Positions 44,536 to 55,394 of a stretch of 64,000 nucleotides of DNA are shown piece after piece. Position numbers and translations under genes: made by a program. The first letter of the stretch is position 1; every line of letters begins with the position of its first letter. The notes under the pieces are model-generated. The model was not told the origin of the DNA. It ran no database searches and was given only the letters and a program-made list of their open reading frames with translations. This DNA is from Euclidia mi (lineage: Eukaryota > Arthropoda > Insecta > Lepidoptera > Erebidae): NCBI GenBank assembly GCA_944739405.2, contig OX123197.2:53916047-53980046 (forward strand). Direction: 5' to 3'.

Positions 44536-45135
44536 ATGAGCTCCTCGAACATATTTCAAATAGAAAAATTTAATGGCCGAGAAAATTTCACCACGTGGAA
44601 ATTCAGTATGAAAACGTACTTAGAGCATGAAGATCTCTGGTGCTGCGTGGAACCCCCCGGCAACACGCCCGTTGATAGCAGCAAGGACGTCAGGGCGAAG
44701 GCAAAGCTTATTTTGTTGCTAAACCCACAAAATTACGTCCATGTACAGGACTGCTCAACAGCTAAGGAAGTATGGGAGTGTCTACAGAAGGCCTTCGACG
44801 ACAATGGACTCACAAGAAGGGTCGGTTTGCTCAAAGACTTGATAAACACTACACTGGAATCGAGTAAGAGCGTCGAGGACTATGTGAGCAAAATCAAGAA
44901 CATAGCGCACAAATTGAGAAACATAGAATTTGATGTCAATGATGAGTGGCTTGGTACCCTTATGCTTGCGGGCCTTCCAGATGAGTACAAGCCTATGATC
45001 ATGGGGTTGGAGAGTTCAGGCATAAAAATCAATGCTGTCTCGGTGAAATCAAAACTTATACAAGAAATTAAGACCCCAAATTCTGCAGCTTTTTATACCA
45101 ACTCGAAGAAACCCAAAGCCATACTCAACCAGTAA
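44536..45135 (+). pseudogene. Copia 2 gag (frame lost before the zinc knuckle)
   Basis: 199 codons from ATG 44536 (MSSSNIFQIEKFNGRENF), covering the Copia Gag/UBN2 domain (WECLQKAFDDNGLTRRVGLL, LAGLPDEYKPMIMGLE). The CCHC knuckle CYNCNKNGHIAKYC lies at 45153 in another frame, so a frameshift has occurred between about 45090 and 45150. Confidence 0.85.
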
Positions 45136-45152
45136 AAGGAAAGGGACCAAGA

Positions 45153-46899
45153 TGCTACAACTGCAACAAGAATGGACATATAGCGAAGTACTGTAAACAA
45201 CAATCAAAGAAAGCATTTAGCAAAGAAGGGAGTTCCAGTTTTGTGGCCGCTTTTACAGCTACTGCTGAAGAAAATATAAGTATGGATTGGTTTATTGACT
45301 CTGGTGCATCCATGCATATGTCAGGCAGAAATGATTGGATGTATAATGTCACTGAGGCACCTGTGAAGACTATAACAGTAGCTAACCGTGAGCCACTAGC
45401 TGTCAAAGGAATTGGATGTGTGGACATTCAGATTAACCACAAAAGTAAAATTCAAATTAAGAATGTATTGTTTGTGCCTGGGCTGGCAGCAAATCTTCTG
45501 TCAGTTAGTACAATAGTAAATTGTGGTTATAATGTCATGTTTAACAACCAAATGTGTGAAATTAGGAATGCCAAAGGAGTGATGATATGCACTGCAACAT
45601 TAAGAAATAATTTGAATATTATGAACACTAGCTCTGAAACAATGGCTCACTTGAAATCGAGTGCTTTGAACCATACCAATGCTTACATATGGCAGTTGAG
45701 AATGGGACATTTGAATTTTTCAGACGTCAAGAAATTGCCAGAGTGTGCTCAGGATGTGACTCTGACTCAGGACAAAAGTAATGTCATCACCTGCACCCAC
45801 TGCTTAGAAGGTAAGCAAGCTCGTTTGCCATTTAAAAATGTTGGTTCTAGAGCAGTCAGGCCATTAGAACTTATCCATTCAGACTTGTGTGGTCCTATGG
45901 AGCACAAGTCACATGGAGGCATGAAATATTTCATCACTTTCACTGATGACTACACGAGAATGACCCATGTGTACTTTCTTCGAGATAAGATGAGTGTGTT
46001 AGATGTTTTTAAGGATTTCAAGTCTAAAGTAGAAAATGAATTAAATCACAAAATTAAGAAAATTCGCACTGATAATGGCACAGAGTATTACAATTACAAT
46101 TTTGATTTTTTTATCATTACATGGTATTGTGCATCAAACATCTACCCCGTACACTCCTGAACACAATGGTGTAGCTGAGAGGATGAACAGAACTTTGGTG
46201 GAGCGAGCGAGAAGCATGCTGTTTCATGCAAATCTGGAGAAGAGTTTTTGGGATGAAGCTTTGGCAACAGCTGCCTATATTGTGAACCGTTGTCCTTCAA
46301 AGTCTCTTGATGGCAGAACTCCATATGAGTTATGGAAAGGTAAGAAACCCAGTCTATCTCACATGAAGATATTTGGCTCAGTTGCTATGGTCCATATACC
46401 AAAAGAAAAACGCCAAAAGTGGGACAAAAAATCGATGAGAATGATATTAGCAGGCTACTGCGAGAACTCCAAGGGATATCGCCTGATGGACCCAAAAACC
46501 CATAAAATTATAAAAAGCAGAGATGTTACCTTCATAGAGAATTGCAATGAAAATGTGAATACACTTATGCCATGTGACATTGATATTCCAGATAAGGAGA
46601 GCCAGACAGACTGTGCTAGCTCTGTTTTACCAGTTAGCAAGAAGTCAGAAAGTGTGTGTATAAATGAGGAACAGCAATTACACACTCAGGCCCCACCACA
46701 GGCATCCCTCAATGATCAAGGAGCTGGTGATTACTCAAGTGAGTATGACACTGATATCGGAGAATTAGATGAGACTTACTATCCACCACATCCAGTAGAA
46801 CCGGACTATAGTCATAACATCACACTGAGGTTAAGGAATAGACAAAACAACACAAGAAATAATGAGAAGGGTTATTTATGTCTGAACCGCAGACTGTAG
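45153..46899 (+). pseudogene. Copia 2 protease and integrase, frameshifted
   Basis: Protease: DWFIDSGASMHMSG (DSG active site near 45295) and NVLFVPGLAANLLSVS. GAG-pre-integrase HHCC: WQLRMGHLNF and CTHCLEGKQAR. Integrase: HSDLCGP (Asp), RTDNGTEY (Asp), NGVAERMNRTLVERA (Glu), so the DDE triad is visible. A 1-nt frameshift lies near 46100-46125, just after the second Asp, and another before 46899. The AGYCENSKGYRLMDP block is the usual link to RT. Confidence 0.85.
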
Positions 46900-48445
46900 A
46901 GGAGGCTCTGTCATCACCACAAGCTTCAAAATGGATGGAAGCTATGGACCAGGAGTACAATTCCTAAATGAAAAATGGTACTTGGAGTTTGATAGACCTT
47001 CCTGTGGGAAAGAAGGCTCTTCCATGTAAATGAGTGTTTAAAAGCAAAACAGACCAAAGTGGAAATGTTGTTCGTCACAAGGCCAGACTTGTAATCAAAG
47101 GCTATGCACAGAAGAAGAGTACAGACTATGAAGAAACATACTCTCCAGTTGTCAGATATTCAACGATCCGTTATCTTTTTGCATTAGCAGCCAGATATGG
47201 ACTAGAAATAGATCAGATGGATGCTGTATCAGCTTTCTTGCAGGGAGAGATTGATAAAGAGATTTATATGCAACAACCGGAACAGTACAAGCAAGGATCT
47301 CAAGTGTGCATGTTGCATAAGTCTATATATGGCCTCAAGCAGGCCAGTAGACTCTGGAATATGAAACTGAAAACAGTTCTTCAGAAATTGGGAATGAAAC
47401 AATCCAAAACTGATTCCTGTGTCTACTATAATGCTGAAAAGAATGCATTTATAGCTGTCTGGGTTGATGATTTGATTTTACTTACTGCACAAAAGTTTAC
47501 AAAGGATTTATTGAAGGAAAAGTTAAAACAGCATCTTGAAATGAAAGACCTTGGCTCTGCAAGTCAGTGTGTAGGTTTACACATTACCTGAGATAAAGAC
47601 AGGATAATGATAGATCAAGAAAAATACATTAATGACTTTTTGTCAAGATTTGGGATGGCAGACTGCAAGCCTGTGAAGACGCCATTTGAAGTTGGCATGA
47701 AATTTGATAAGGAAGTAGACTGTGAGAAATCAATTGACTGTCCATATCAACAAGCTATTGGTTCTTTACTATATGTGGCCCAAGGGACTCGTCCAGACAT
47801 ATCTTATGCAGTAAACACATTAAGTCGATTCAACAAGAATCCCAGTGGCTCACATTGGGCTGGGGTAAAAAGAATATTAAGATATCTTCAGGGCACAAAA
47901 GGTTTAAAGTTAATTTATACCAAAGATGGTAACGAGAAGATTACAGGAGACTGTGATGCTGACTGGGCGAGCGACGTGCGCGATCGTAAGTCGTGCACAG
48001 GCTATGTTTATTTGTTGCAGGGAGGTGCTATTTCATGGCGGTCACATAAACAACAGACTGTTGCATTGTCGACTGCCGAAGCAGAGTATATGGCCATGTC
48101 CTCGGCGGCACAGGAGGCTGTATACTTACAACAGCTGCATGGTGAGCTCGGTCAACGGCAGAGCAATCCGCTCATCATCTTCAGTGACAACCAGAGTGCA
48201 ATCAAACTATCCATTAATGATAATTATCTTCCTAGGTTTAGACCTAAAGAAAATGATAGCGTATATCTATATGCTTAGGCACATAGATATACGCTATCAT
48301 TTTCTAAAGGATCTTGTTACTAATTCTGTGATAAAGTTTTGTTATGTTAAAGGGGAAGAAATGATTGCTGATAATTTAACTAAAGGTACTACTGTTGATA
48401 AACATTTATATTGTGTAATGAAAATGGGGTTGCGCTCCAAGGGAG
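46900..48445 (+). pseudogene. Copia 2 reverse transcriptase and RNase H, with stops
   Basis: RT: VFKSKTDQSG, RLVIKGYAQKK, DAVSAFLQGEI, KSIYGLKQASRLW and the active-site WVDDLILL. RNase H: GDCDADWASD, STAEAEYMAMSSA, FSDNQSAIKLS. Stops at 46965-46967, 47031-47033 (Trp to stop) and 47589-47591. A 23-bp inverted duplication at 48248-48305 destroys the frame before HIDIRYHFLKD. The end EEMIADNLTKGT is intact. Confidence 0.85.
48248..48305. repeat. Inverted duplication inside Copia 2 RNase H
   Basis: 48248-48270 and 48283-48305 are exact reverse complements (23 bp), spacer 12 nt. The right arm is the original coding sequence for DIRYHF; the left arm is a snap-back copy that replaced or added bases. 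Confidence 0.85.
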
Positions 48446-48447
48446 GA

Positions 48448-48683
48448 TGTTAGTAATATTGGAATGCAACCCAATTAGTTTACAGTTTTAGTTCTTGCCG
48501 TATACAGCACTATTTTTTCTATATTGTCTGTGTTAAGATTATATAGTCTATGCTTTTTCTTCTCTCTCAAAAAAACGTGCTATCATTGTGAACTCAGTGA
48601 ACTGGAGGAAATAAAAACTTTATTGTTAAGAAATATCAGTATAGTTTCTTTTAAAACTACAACCACGCTACCTTTTTCCTACA
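48448..48683 (+). repeat. 3' LTR of Copia 2
   Basis: Preceded by the purine tract AAGGGAGGA. Followed by the TSD CCTCG. Confidence 0.92.
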
Positions 48684-48989
48684 CCTCGTTCTTAAAATTA
48701 TTTTCCAACATATTGTTGACTACGACATTTTAAACTATTCTTACAGAAGGTAAAAACGCTGTAATTGCACAATCGAATTGTATGGAGCTGGGCTAAACGC
48801 CTTTTTTAAGGAAAGCGAAAACGTGGAAAGCACCTATAAGCACTTGAAACATGGCTGCCCAACTGTACACTGTAAACTAACTAAACTAAATCTCTTATAT
48901 GCTTCTTCTTTTTCTGCTTGATTTCTGATTAGTATATTCATGTCTTCTTAGGATTTACAATCGTAACTTTAGCGGCAAAAGAAAAGCTT
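48684..48989. other. No recognisable gene or repeat
   Basis: Flank of Copia 2; continues the sequence interrupted at 44148. No coding signal. Confidence 0.35.
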
Positions 48990-49254
48990 AAACGAAGCAG
49001 TCCGTACGAGAGTCAGCATTTCTGACTTTTCGGAGTTAAGTGCTTATTAAATTGTTAATTATCGCTTGCTAATCGGTGACGGAAAACGTCGTGGGGAAAC
49101 CTGCATGTCTGAGAGTTCTACATAATGTTCTCGAAAGACATGTGAAGTCTGCCAAACCGCACTTGGCCAGCGTGCTGGACTATGGCCTTACCATTCTCAT
49201 AGTGAGAAGAGACCCGTGCCCAGCAGTGGGATAGTATAAAGGGCTGATGAGTAT
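48990..49254 (+). repeat. SINE S1b, copy lacking the tRNA head
   Basis: GACTTTTCGGAGTTAAGTG, GGGGAAACCTGCATGTCTG, GTTCTCGAAAGACATGTG, CGCACTTGGCCAGCGTG, then CCGTGCCCAGCAGTGGGAT and GGGCTGATGAG. The head is truncated. Confidence 0.65.
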
Positions 49255-49440
49255 GATATAATTATATATAATCCTTGCGTTACCAACTGACTGACAGACA
49301 ACGCAAAGCTTAATAAATCGTTTGAGCGAATTATGCTGAAATTTGGCATGTTTGTTACTTGGGCATCGGAGGGAAGTACTATGAAAGGATTTCCCGAAAT
49401 TGCCACGGGATCGGCCATGCCACAGCTATATTATAAAATA
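49255..49440 (+). repeat. Dispersed repeat R4, good copy
   Basis: Starts TAATCCTTGCGTTACCAACTG, CTGACAGACAACGC; core GCTGAAATTTGGCATG; ends GATTTCCCGAAATTGCCACGG. Confidence 0.55.
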
Positions 49441-49465
49441 ATAAATATTTGGCTTATACGTATAG

Positions 49466-49849
49466 AGGCAGCGATAGCCTAGTGGAGACCAACAGACTGC
49501 CATGTAGAGGGTATCAGGTTCGAATCCACGGCGCGCATCAATGACTTTTCGGAGTTATGTGCATTTTGAATTGTCAATTACCGCTTGTCCCGTGCTTCGG
49601 AGAGCACGTTAAGCCGTCGGTCCCGGTTGTCATAAAGATATTTGACAGTTATTATAGGGCGTCAGTACCTCCTCAATAAAACTGAAACTAGTCTAAACTA
49701 TGGAATATGGCTATTCCTTCGGGTTGCGGAAGTCAAACAGCCAGTCACTCTGTGGAAAAGCTAATATTCAGCCAAAACCGGTTAGACTAGTAAGCGGACC
49801 CCAGGTTGAAACTGGGATAACGCTAAGAGGATGATGATGATGATGATTT
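49466..49849 (+). mobile_element. tRNA-derived SINE S1a, best copy with (GAT)n tail
   Basis: About 384 bp. Box A region GATAGCCTAGTGGAG and box B AGGTTCGAATCC, then the common S1 core (GACTTTTCGGAGTTATGTG), the S1a-specific 3' half (GCCGTCGGTCCCGG, GTCACTCTGTGGAAAAGC, GGTTAGACTAGTAAGCGG, GGGATAACGCTAAG) and a GATGATGATGATGATG tail typical of RTE-mobilised SINEs. Confidence 0.8.
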
Positions 49850-49959
49850 GGCTTCTACGGTGGCGCTTTCACTTAGAAATATAATGGTATTCGCTAATTA
49901 TTAAGAACGTTTATTAAGAACGTATACTATACCAATACTAATTGGTACCTTTCCGATTA

Positions 49960-50180
49960 AAATAATAATAGAAAGCTTTATTTATTTGAATCAAAACATA
50001 CCCAATATAATACATTGCAGCTAACCTTATGACGTAACACTGCCGCTTACCCATCTCATAATAATACATCAAACTAAAACATAAAGAAAAGGTACAAACA
50101 TAAAGACGTTAGCAGCCCGTTACAAAACTTGTACATAGACAATAATGTATTTAGACGCGTCGACACGTAAATACAAAGCT
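49960..50180 (-). repeat. Possible LINE 3' end with (ATT)n tail
   Basis: Starts AATAATAATAGAAAGCTTTATTTATTTG on the plus strand, resembling the B-private piece at 32266. No coding part recognised. Confidence 0.3.
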
Positions 50181-52242
50181 AATCTGTTTTGTGTACTATT
50201 TGTATGCGGCCGACATACGAAATGTTAATGTGTGGACGGGCGGGAGATAAGCGGGGAGCGGTAGCGGTAGCGTGAGCGGTTATGAGGGCGTCAGCGGTTT
50301 GTATAATAATAGTATTTTATGTCTTTCAATTTGTATACCTGTATAGTGTTTATGTGTTCTGGCCATAATATTATTATTATCGTAAAACTGCCTATTGCAA
50401 TAAATAATTGATAATTTACGGTCATATTGATTATTTTCTTTTATATATACCTAATGGTCACATATCATTAAAAGTCTAATAATTATCCATTGGCCATTTC
50501 ATGATGTGCAAATGTCAGATCAATGATAACAAATTGTTAAACGATATGATCAACAAACGCACGGACACTTCTTTTTATGGTCATTTATTATTATGCTTTA
50601 TTAAATTTTAAAATAATTTCTTTTAAGGCTAAATGTCAAATAAAAGCCAGTGGGTGACAGGAAAAGTAGTGGATGTCTTTCCTAAAAAACAAAATTGACG
50701 TGTTTGATCTTTAAGAATTTTTTTAAGTTATTTTTTATAACTATTTCTATTATATATTTCTTCCTCACCTTGAGTATTTCATAATCACATAGGTCTGTCT
50801 CTACTTCTATCTTTTTTACAAATCTATAAAATGCTAAACGATTTTATTTTATAATTGCCGGATTCGTGGCCTTACAGTTCTCTCACCTTTCCCAGCGGCT
50901 AAGGATAATTGTTGATTTATGGCTAATATCGTACATGATTTACCATTTTTTCTCTTTAAAATTTTTATTCTCCGCCCTCAATGCGTGGATTGCATTTTAT
51001 TGGCGTCGCTTATATTAGTTTTACTTGGTAATAACTGTCCGAAGTTTCGCACCGATTTTATGGGATTCGGATAAAAGGTGGAGTCGTTATGTAATTTAAT
51101 GGTTTTTTTAACTTTGTTAGAAGAAATGGCGAAATATCTTCGATTGAGGATTTTATGTTTGATATAAGGAGGACTTGATTGAGTTGTCTACTGATACTGA
51201 TATTCTATTCTTTGTGAGTATGTGGGTGATTAATTCGTTACTTAGTATTCAGTTTCAGCAGTTTTATACTATAGATATGACAAATATCTGTTCATTCTGT
51301 CTTTTTCGTATAAGAGTGTGGCGTACACTAGTCTTGAAGTGTTTAAACCACCTAAAGGCCTGTGACATGGTTAAGTAAGTCTTGTGCGTGAGAAAACTAC
51401 CGGGGCCAACGGTACGTATAACGTATCAATCGAAACACGACAGCTCTCTGATCGAAACGCGCCGCAAGAAGAATAGCAACCTCTAGCGATCTCTCCAAGT
51501 GCAGATCGGTGAAAATTAAAAAAAAAATTGCCTATGATTAGGAAGGGCCAATCAAATAGGTACCATCTTAATGCTTATTATTTTTTGTCTGTCGTATTCT
51601 TGTGGACGGAAGTAGATTACTGTTTTTTCAAAGTCCTACTTTAAATTACGTCTTGTTTACAAGATGCTTTAAAATTCCTCAGCACATGATGAGAGTCTCT
51701 TCTATAGTCACTGCTGCTGAGGTGATATAATACTGAGAATGAATGTGGGATTAGTCCAAGCCCTGCTCTCCAAATCTGAATGTAATTTGAAGTTCATTAG
51801 TGTAACTCTATATTTGAAGTTATATTTGAATAACGCGAATAACAGTAACTAATATTGGAACTTCTCAAACAGATAACACAAACACAAATCATGATTACCG
51901 CTTACTATTAAATAGGTCGTTGCCTCTTCTGTCTTTGATAAATATTCATCATCCTCCTGCCTGCTTGATTAATATTATACTATGATATACCTTACAAAAG
52001 GCAATCTAATTAATCGGTATAATAATGATTTGCCCGTTCAGTTCTACCGAAAACCCCACATCCCGCCCAAAATCTTTCGTTTTTAGTTATGACGGCCACA
52101 CATAAATACTTGTAATCTGTCTTCGTTAACGCTCGTCACGTCATATATATAGCTTATTTTCTGCTTCGTAATATTTTCTTTTTACTAGCCAACGTCTCTC
52201 TCCAGGTCTTTATCTACTATATATTACACGGGGGTATATGTC
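50181..52242. other. Long stretch without recognisable gene
   Basis: AT-rich, with a short GC-rich run near 50230-50290 (GGGCGGGAGATAAGCGGGG, GGTAGCGGTAGCG). No coding motif, terminal repeat or tRNA-like box seen. Confidence 0.35.
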
Positions 52243-52587
52243 TATACGGGGTAAAAGAAGATGTAGTGACAAGCATTGAGAAAGGTACGCTAAGGTGGTT
52301 TGGGCACGTGCAGAGGATGGATGACGAAAGATTGACCAAGCAGATATACAAGGCAAGTTTGAATGCGACAGGACGAAAGGGAAGACCTAGGCGAACATTC
52401 TGTGACCAGATTGGAAACATCTTAAAAACAATACGGGTTAGAAGTACCCTGAACAGAAGAGCATGCATGTGGAATCTGATGGGAATGAATGAAGCAAGAG
52501 AGATATATCAGGATCGTTGCAAATAGCGTTCCGTAGTCTCTGCCTACCCCTCCAGGAAACAGGCGTGAGTCTATGTATGTATGTATT
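52243..52587 (+). mobile_element. LINE alpha (RTE-like), more strongly truncated copy
   Basis: Encodes KEDVVTSIEKGTLRWFGHV, QRMDDERLTKQIYKAS and RACMWNLMGMNEA, with a stop replacing the Trp of the CKWRS block, and the (TATG)n tail. No clear TSD. Confidence 0.8.
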
Positions 52588-52594
52588 ATACTTC

Positions 52595-52740
52595 TATATC
52601 CATACTAATATTATAAATGCAAAAATATGTTCGTTTATTTGTCCTTTTTCTCGTCGCAACGAAGCGATCTTATGTATGAATTTTTGGTGGAAATAGAGTA
52701 GGCTGAAAAATTACATTATGCTACTTTTATGTGCTAAGAG
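52595..52740 (+). repeat. Dispersed repeat of the ACTAATATTATAAATGC type
   Basis: Starts ACTAATATTATAAATGCAAA and has CTCGTCGCAACGAAGCG, features of small lepidopteran repeats that end in TAATATTA. Partial. Confidence 0.35.
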
Positions 52741-53065
52741 ACACCTATGCGGGCGCAGAAATGAACGAAATCTAGTACTTAGTTATCACATTGATCCATT
52801 AGAACCCGAAAAAATGCAAAAACAGAGTTTTGTATTTATAATAATAGAGTACAGACTTATTTATAGGTTATCTTGAAAAGGATACAGTAATACAAGCAAC
52901 GTTTATTGTACGATATCGTAATATTGTCGTTTCAAATTATCTTTTTATTGGGAATAAAGGCATGTCCTATCCAGGGAGTTGCGTAATAACATCGAAAGTC
53001 AATATCGTTAGTAGACAGTTACTTTGATATACATACCTATTATTAATTTCCGTTAGGAAATTCTC
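52741..53065. other. No recognisable gene or repeat
   Basis: AT-rich; nothing supported. Confidence 0.3.
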
Positions 53066-53215
53066 AGTAGCAGCTCGGAGTCTGGTAATGTGCCCGGTAC
53101 GGCAATAGGCTCGCCCCCTATTACGTGGGACCTAAAAAACTCCTGGCGAAATGTGGGTGTAATATTACACCTCTGCCTACCCCTTCGGGGATACAGGCGT
53201 GAGACTATAAATAAA
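53066..53215 (+). mobile_element. SINE S2, 5'-truncated copy
   Basis: CTCAGTAGCAGCTCGGAGTC, CCCCCTATTACGTGGGACC, CTGCCTACCCCTTCGGGG ATACAGGCGTGAG, then an ATAAATAA tail. The last part equals the LINE alpha end. Confidence 0.75.
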
Positions 53216-53337
53216 ATAATAAAATTATAAATAAAATAGTAATAGTGTAATTGTATACAGGTATCTAGCTTTTGTGTTATACTGGAATAGCAAATGGACT
53301 TATTTAATTTTATTTATTGGGTAGTATTCATCGTGCA

Positions 53338-53625
53338 AATAGCGATAGCCTAGTAGAAAGACTGACAGACTTCTACACAGAGAGTAGCGGATTTGAATCC
53401 ACGGCGCACACCAATGACTTCACGAAGTTTACGAACTGCGTATTAAATTGTTAATTATCGTTTGATGAACGGGGAAGGATCATATTGTGAAGAAACCTGC
53501 ATGACTTAGAGTTCTCTATAATGTTTTAGAAAGACATGTAAAGCCTTACCCTTTCCACAGTGAGAAGAGGCCCGTGCCCAGCAGTGGGATATTATGTGTA
53601 CACGGCTGATGATGATGATTACACT
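53338..53625 (+). mobile_element. tRNA-derived SINE S1b with (GAT)n tail
   Basis: Shares its head with S1a (AGCGATAGCCTAGTAG, box B GGATTTGAATCC mutated, GCGCACACCAATGACTT) but then has a different 3' half: GAAACCTGCATGACTTAG, GAAAGACATGTAAAG, GTGAGAAGAGGCCCGTGCC, CAGCAGTGGGAT, GGCTGATGATGATGATTA. Confidence 0.75.
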
Positions 53626-53699
53626 TCATGTTATTACGCAGAGCTTATACTAAGACAACCAGATTAGTGATAACCACACTTCTACATGATTAAATACAT

Positions 53700-53895
53700 G
53701 CATATTATCTTTTTTTACACAAATTACAACCAAACACAGAGCAATGAATAATAAGTTAGACACAAAAAGTTTGTCCCCATTGAGAATCGAACCCACGACC
53801 ATTATTGACTCACGACTGTATCACCAAAGGGGTAGGCAGAGGACGGTGTAATCAGGGCTACTAACTACCAGACCACTATGCCAGTTAGGACAATG
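53700..53895 (-). repeat. tRNA-derived SINE S5, with a possible LINE-tail insertion
   Basis: The minus strand has CTGGCATAGTGGTCTGGTAG (box A) and GTGGGTTCGATTCTC (box B). Between them, about 53800-53845, sits CTCTGCCTACCCCTTTGG and TGATACAGTCGTGAGTC, which resembles the LINE alpha/S2 end. No TSD was recognised. Confidence 0.5.
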
Positions 53896-53979
53896 ATTTA
53901 ATTTACACACATCAATGTAACATAATTTGTTTTCCTCTCCAAATATTGGTAGCACACAAGACATTCTATTGGATTTATT

Positions 53980-54003
53980 ACAGTATACACATGTGTATAC
54001 TGT
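53980..54003. repeat. Perfect 24-nt palindrome
   Basis: Reads the same on both strands around the centre ACAC/ATGTGT (53991-53992). Confidence 0.8.
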
Positions 54004-54094
54004 GTGTATACGTATGTGTGCATCCAAATATCCAGCCAAATATTTCAATTAAAACGTTAGCTATTTTCAGTTTACATAAGGCTTAATGTACTCG

Positions 54095-54205
54095 CACTTT
54101 TGACTGCACGAAAGGTGAAGGCTTGTTGTGCTATCTCTGCGCTGAGAGCTGTGTGTTCGATCCCTATATGGGACAACAGTTTGTGTAGTTCACAAAAATT
54201 CTTTT
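54095..54205 (+). repeat. SINE S3-like fragment
   Basis: GTGTGTTCGATCCC (box B) followed by GGGACAACAGTTTGTGTAG, as in S3 at 12975. Confidence 0.4.
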
Positions 54206-54627
54206 ATTTTTCTCTCTCGATATAAATACATTTGAACGTAGGAACAGACACTTGTGTGATTTATCAAACCTGTTCAAATTAAAATCTAATTTTTTTTATT
54301 TAGAAACGTCATTTGTCTAGAAATAATTCAGAAGTGAAACTGTTTGTTTTGTTTTTCTTGTGAGTGTGTGGCCAACTCTGGTGTCTGAGTTTTCAGACCG
54401 CCCGAGTGAAACTGAAGTAAACATATTAGGCAAAACCGCTGTTGTAGTGCGATTTCTATATTTTTCTATATTCTACGGACTATTTGAAATTAGAGTGTTC
54501 GCTAGAATGATCGTGAAAATTTTCGGTTCGACAAAACAGAAAACGGCGAATGCTCGCTGTTTTATTACAAGTGAATGCTCAGGTGTATCAGCGCCATTAG
54601 ATATCTACAAATTTACTTCTTCAAAGG
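54206..54627. other. Unassigned; 90-codon open frame without recognisable domain
   Basis: An open plus-strand frame (54360-54632) has no motif I know; treated as chance. Confidence 0.3.
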
Positions 54628-54745
54628 GATAGCGATATTCCATAGTTTAGACCAGTGTCTGTAGCATCTGAAAAGATACTGAGTCCCAATAAAGACTGTC
54701 AAAGAGACTCATTACAGCCGGAAGTAACTTAACGTAATTGTAGTA
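54628..54745 (-). repeat. SINE S1a internal fragment
   Basis: The reverse strand shows GTTTAGACC-side sequence TATGGAATATCGCTATCCC and the CTTTGACAGTC block of S1a. Confidence 0.45.
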
Positions 54746-54808
54746 ATTTAGTTTGAACTGCAACCAGAGGAATAGTTATATTCCATAGTATTTAAATTAA
54801 ATAATTTG

Positions 54809-55304
54809 TGTTTAGTGCCTACCCTTATGTATGGTAGTGAAAATTGGGTATGGCAGAAGAGATTTGAAAGTAAAATAAATGCTGTAGAAATGAGAGCACT
54901 GAGAAGTATGTGTGGTGTGTCTTTGACCGACAAAGTAAAGAATTGTGTGATACGAGAGTTGTGTGGGGTAAAAGAAGATGTAGTGACAAGCATTGAGAAA
55001 GGCATGTTAAGATGGTTTGGGCACATGGAGAGGATGGATGACGATAGACTGACAAAGAAGATATATAAGGCAAGTGTGAATGGAACAGGACAAAGGGGAA
55101 AACCTAGGCGGACGTTCTCTGACCAGATTGGAGACATCCTGAAAAAAGGACAAGTCAGAAGTATCCTTAACAGAAGAGCATGCATGAGAAACTTGATGGG
55201 AGTTAGTGAAGCAAGTGAGGTATGTCAGGATCGTTGCAAATGGCGTTCCGTAGTCTCTGCCTACCCCTCCGGGAAACAGGCGTGAGTCTATGTATGTATG
55301 TATG
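54809..55304 (+). mobile_element. LINE alpha (RTE-like), longest copy, with 7-bp TSD
   Basis: Encodes about 159 codons without a stop: VPTLMYGSENWVWQ, MRALRSMCGVSLTDKVKN, MLRWFGHMERMDDDRL, RRTFSDQIGDILKKGQ, NRRACMRNLMGVSEA, CKWRSVVSAYPSGKQA. The stop TGA lies inside the conserved 3' terminus, followed by GTCTATG(TATG)n. TSD TAATTTG at 54802-54808 and 55305-55311. The protein part is the C-terminal tail behind the RT domain, whose role is not well known; the RT itself is absent. Confidence 0.88.
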
Positions 55305-55394
55305 TAATTTGAATATTACACCGATATAAGAATAAGTATGCACTTAGCCAAATACGGTATTTTATTAGTAAAAATAAAACAGAAAATATTTTAA

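Larger units (their letters stand above)
44149..48683 (+). mobile_element. Copia 2: Ty1/Copia LTR retrotransposon, coding region broken
   Basis: 236-bp LTRs (44149-44384, 48448-48683; TGTTAGTAAT...TTTTTCCTACA) differ at only 2 positions. TSD CCTCG at 44144-44148 and 48684-48688. Primer-binding site at 44385, polypurine tract just before 48448. All Copia domains are present in order, with several stops and frameshifts. Confidence 0.95.

Noticed and set aside
53980..54003. 24-nt palindrome as a regulatory site
   Set aside because: Alternating TA/CA sequence gives such palindromes easily; no supporting context.
54360..54632. 90-codon open frame
   Set aside because: No recognisable domain; flanked by repeats, no second copy to compare.
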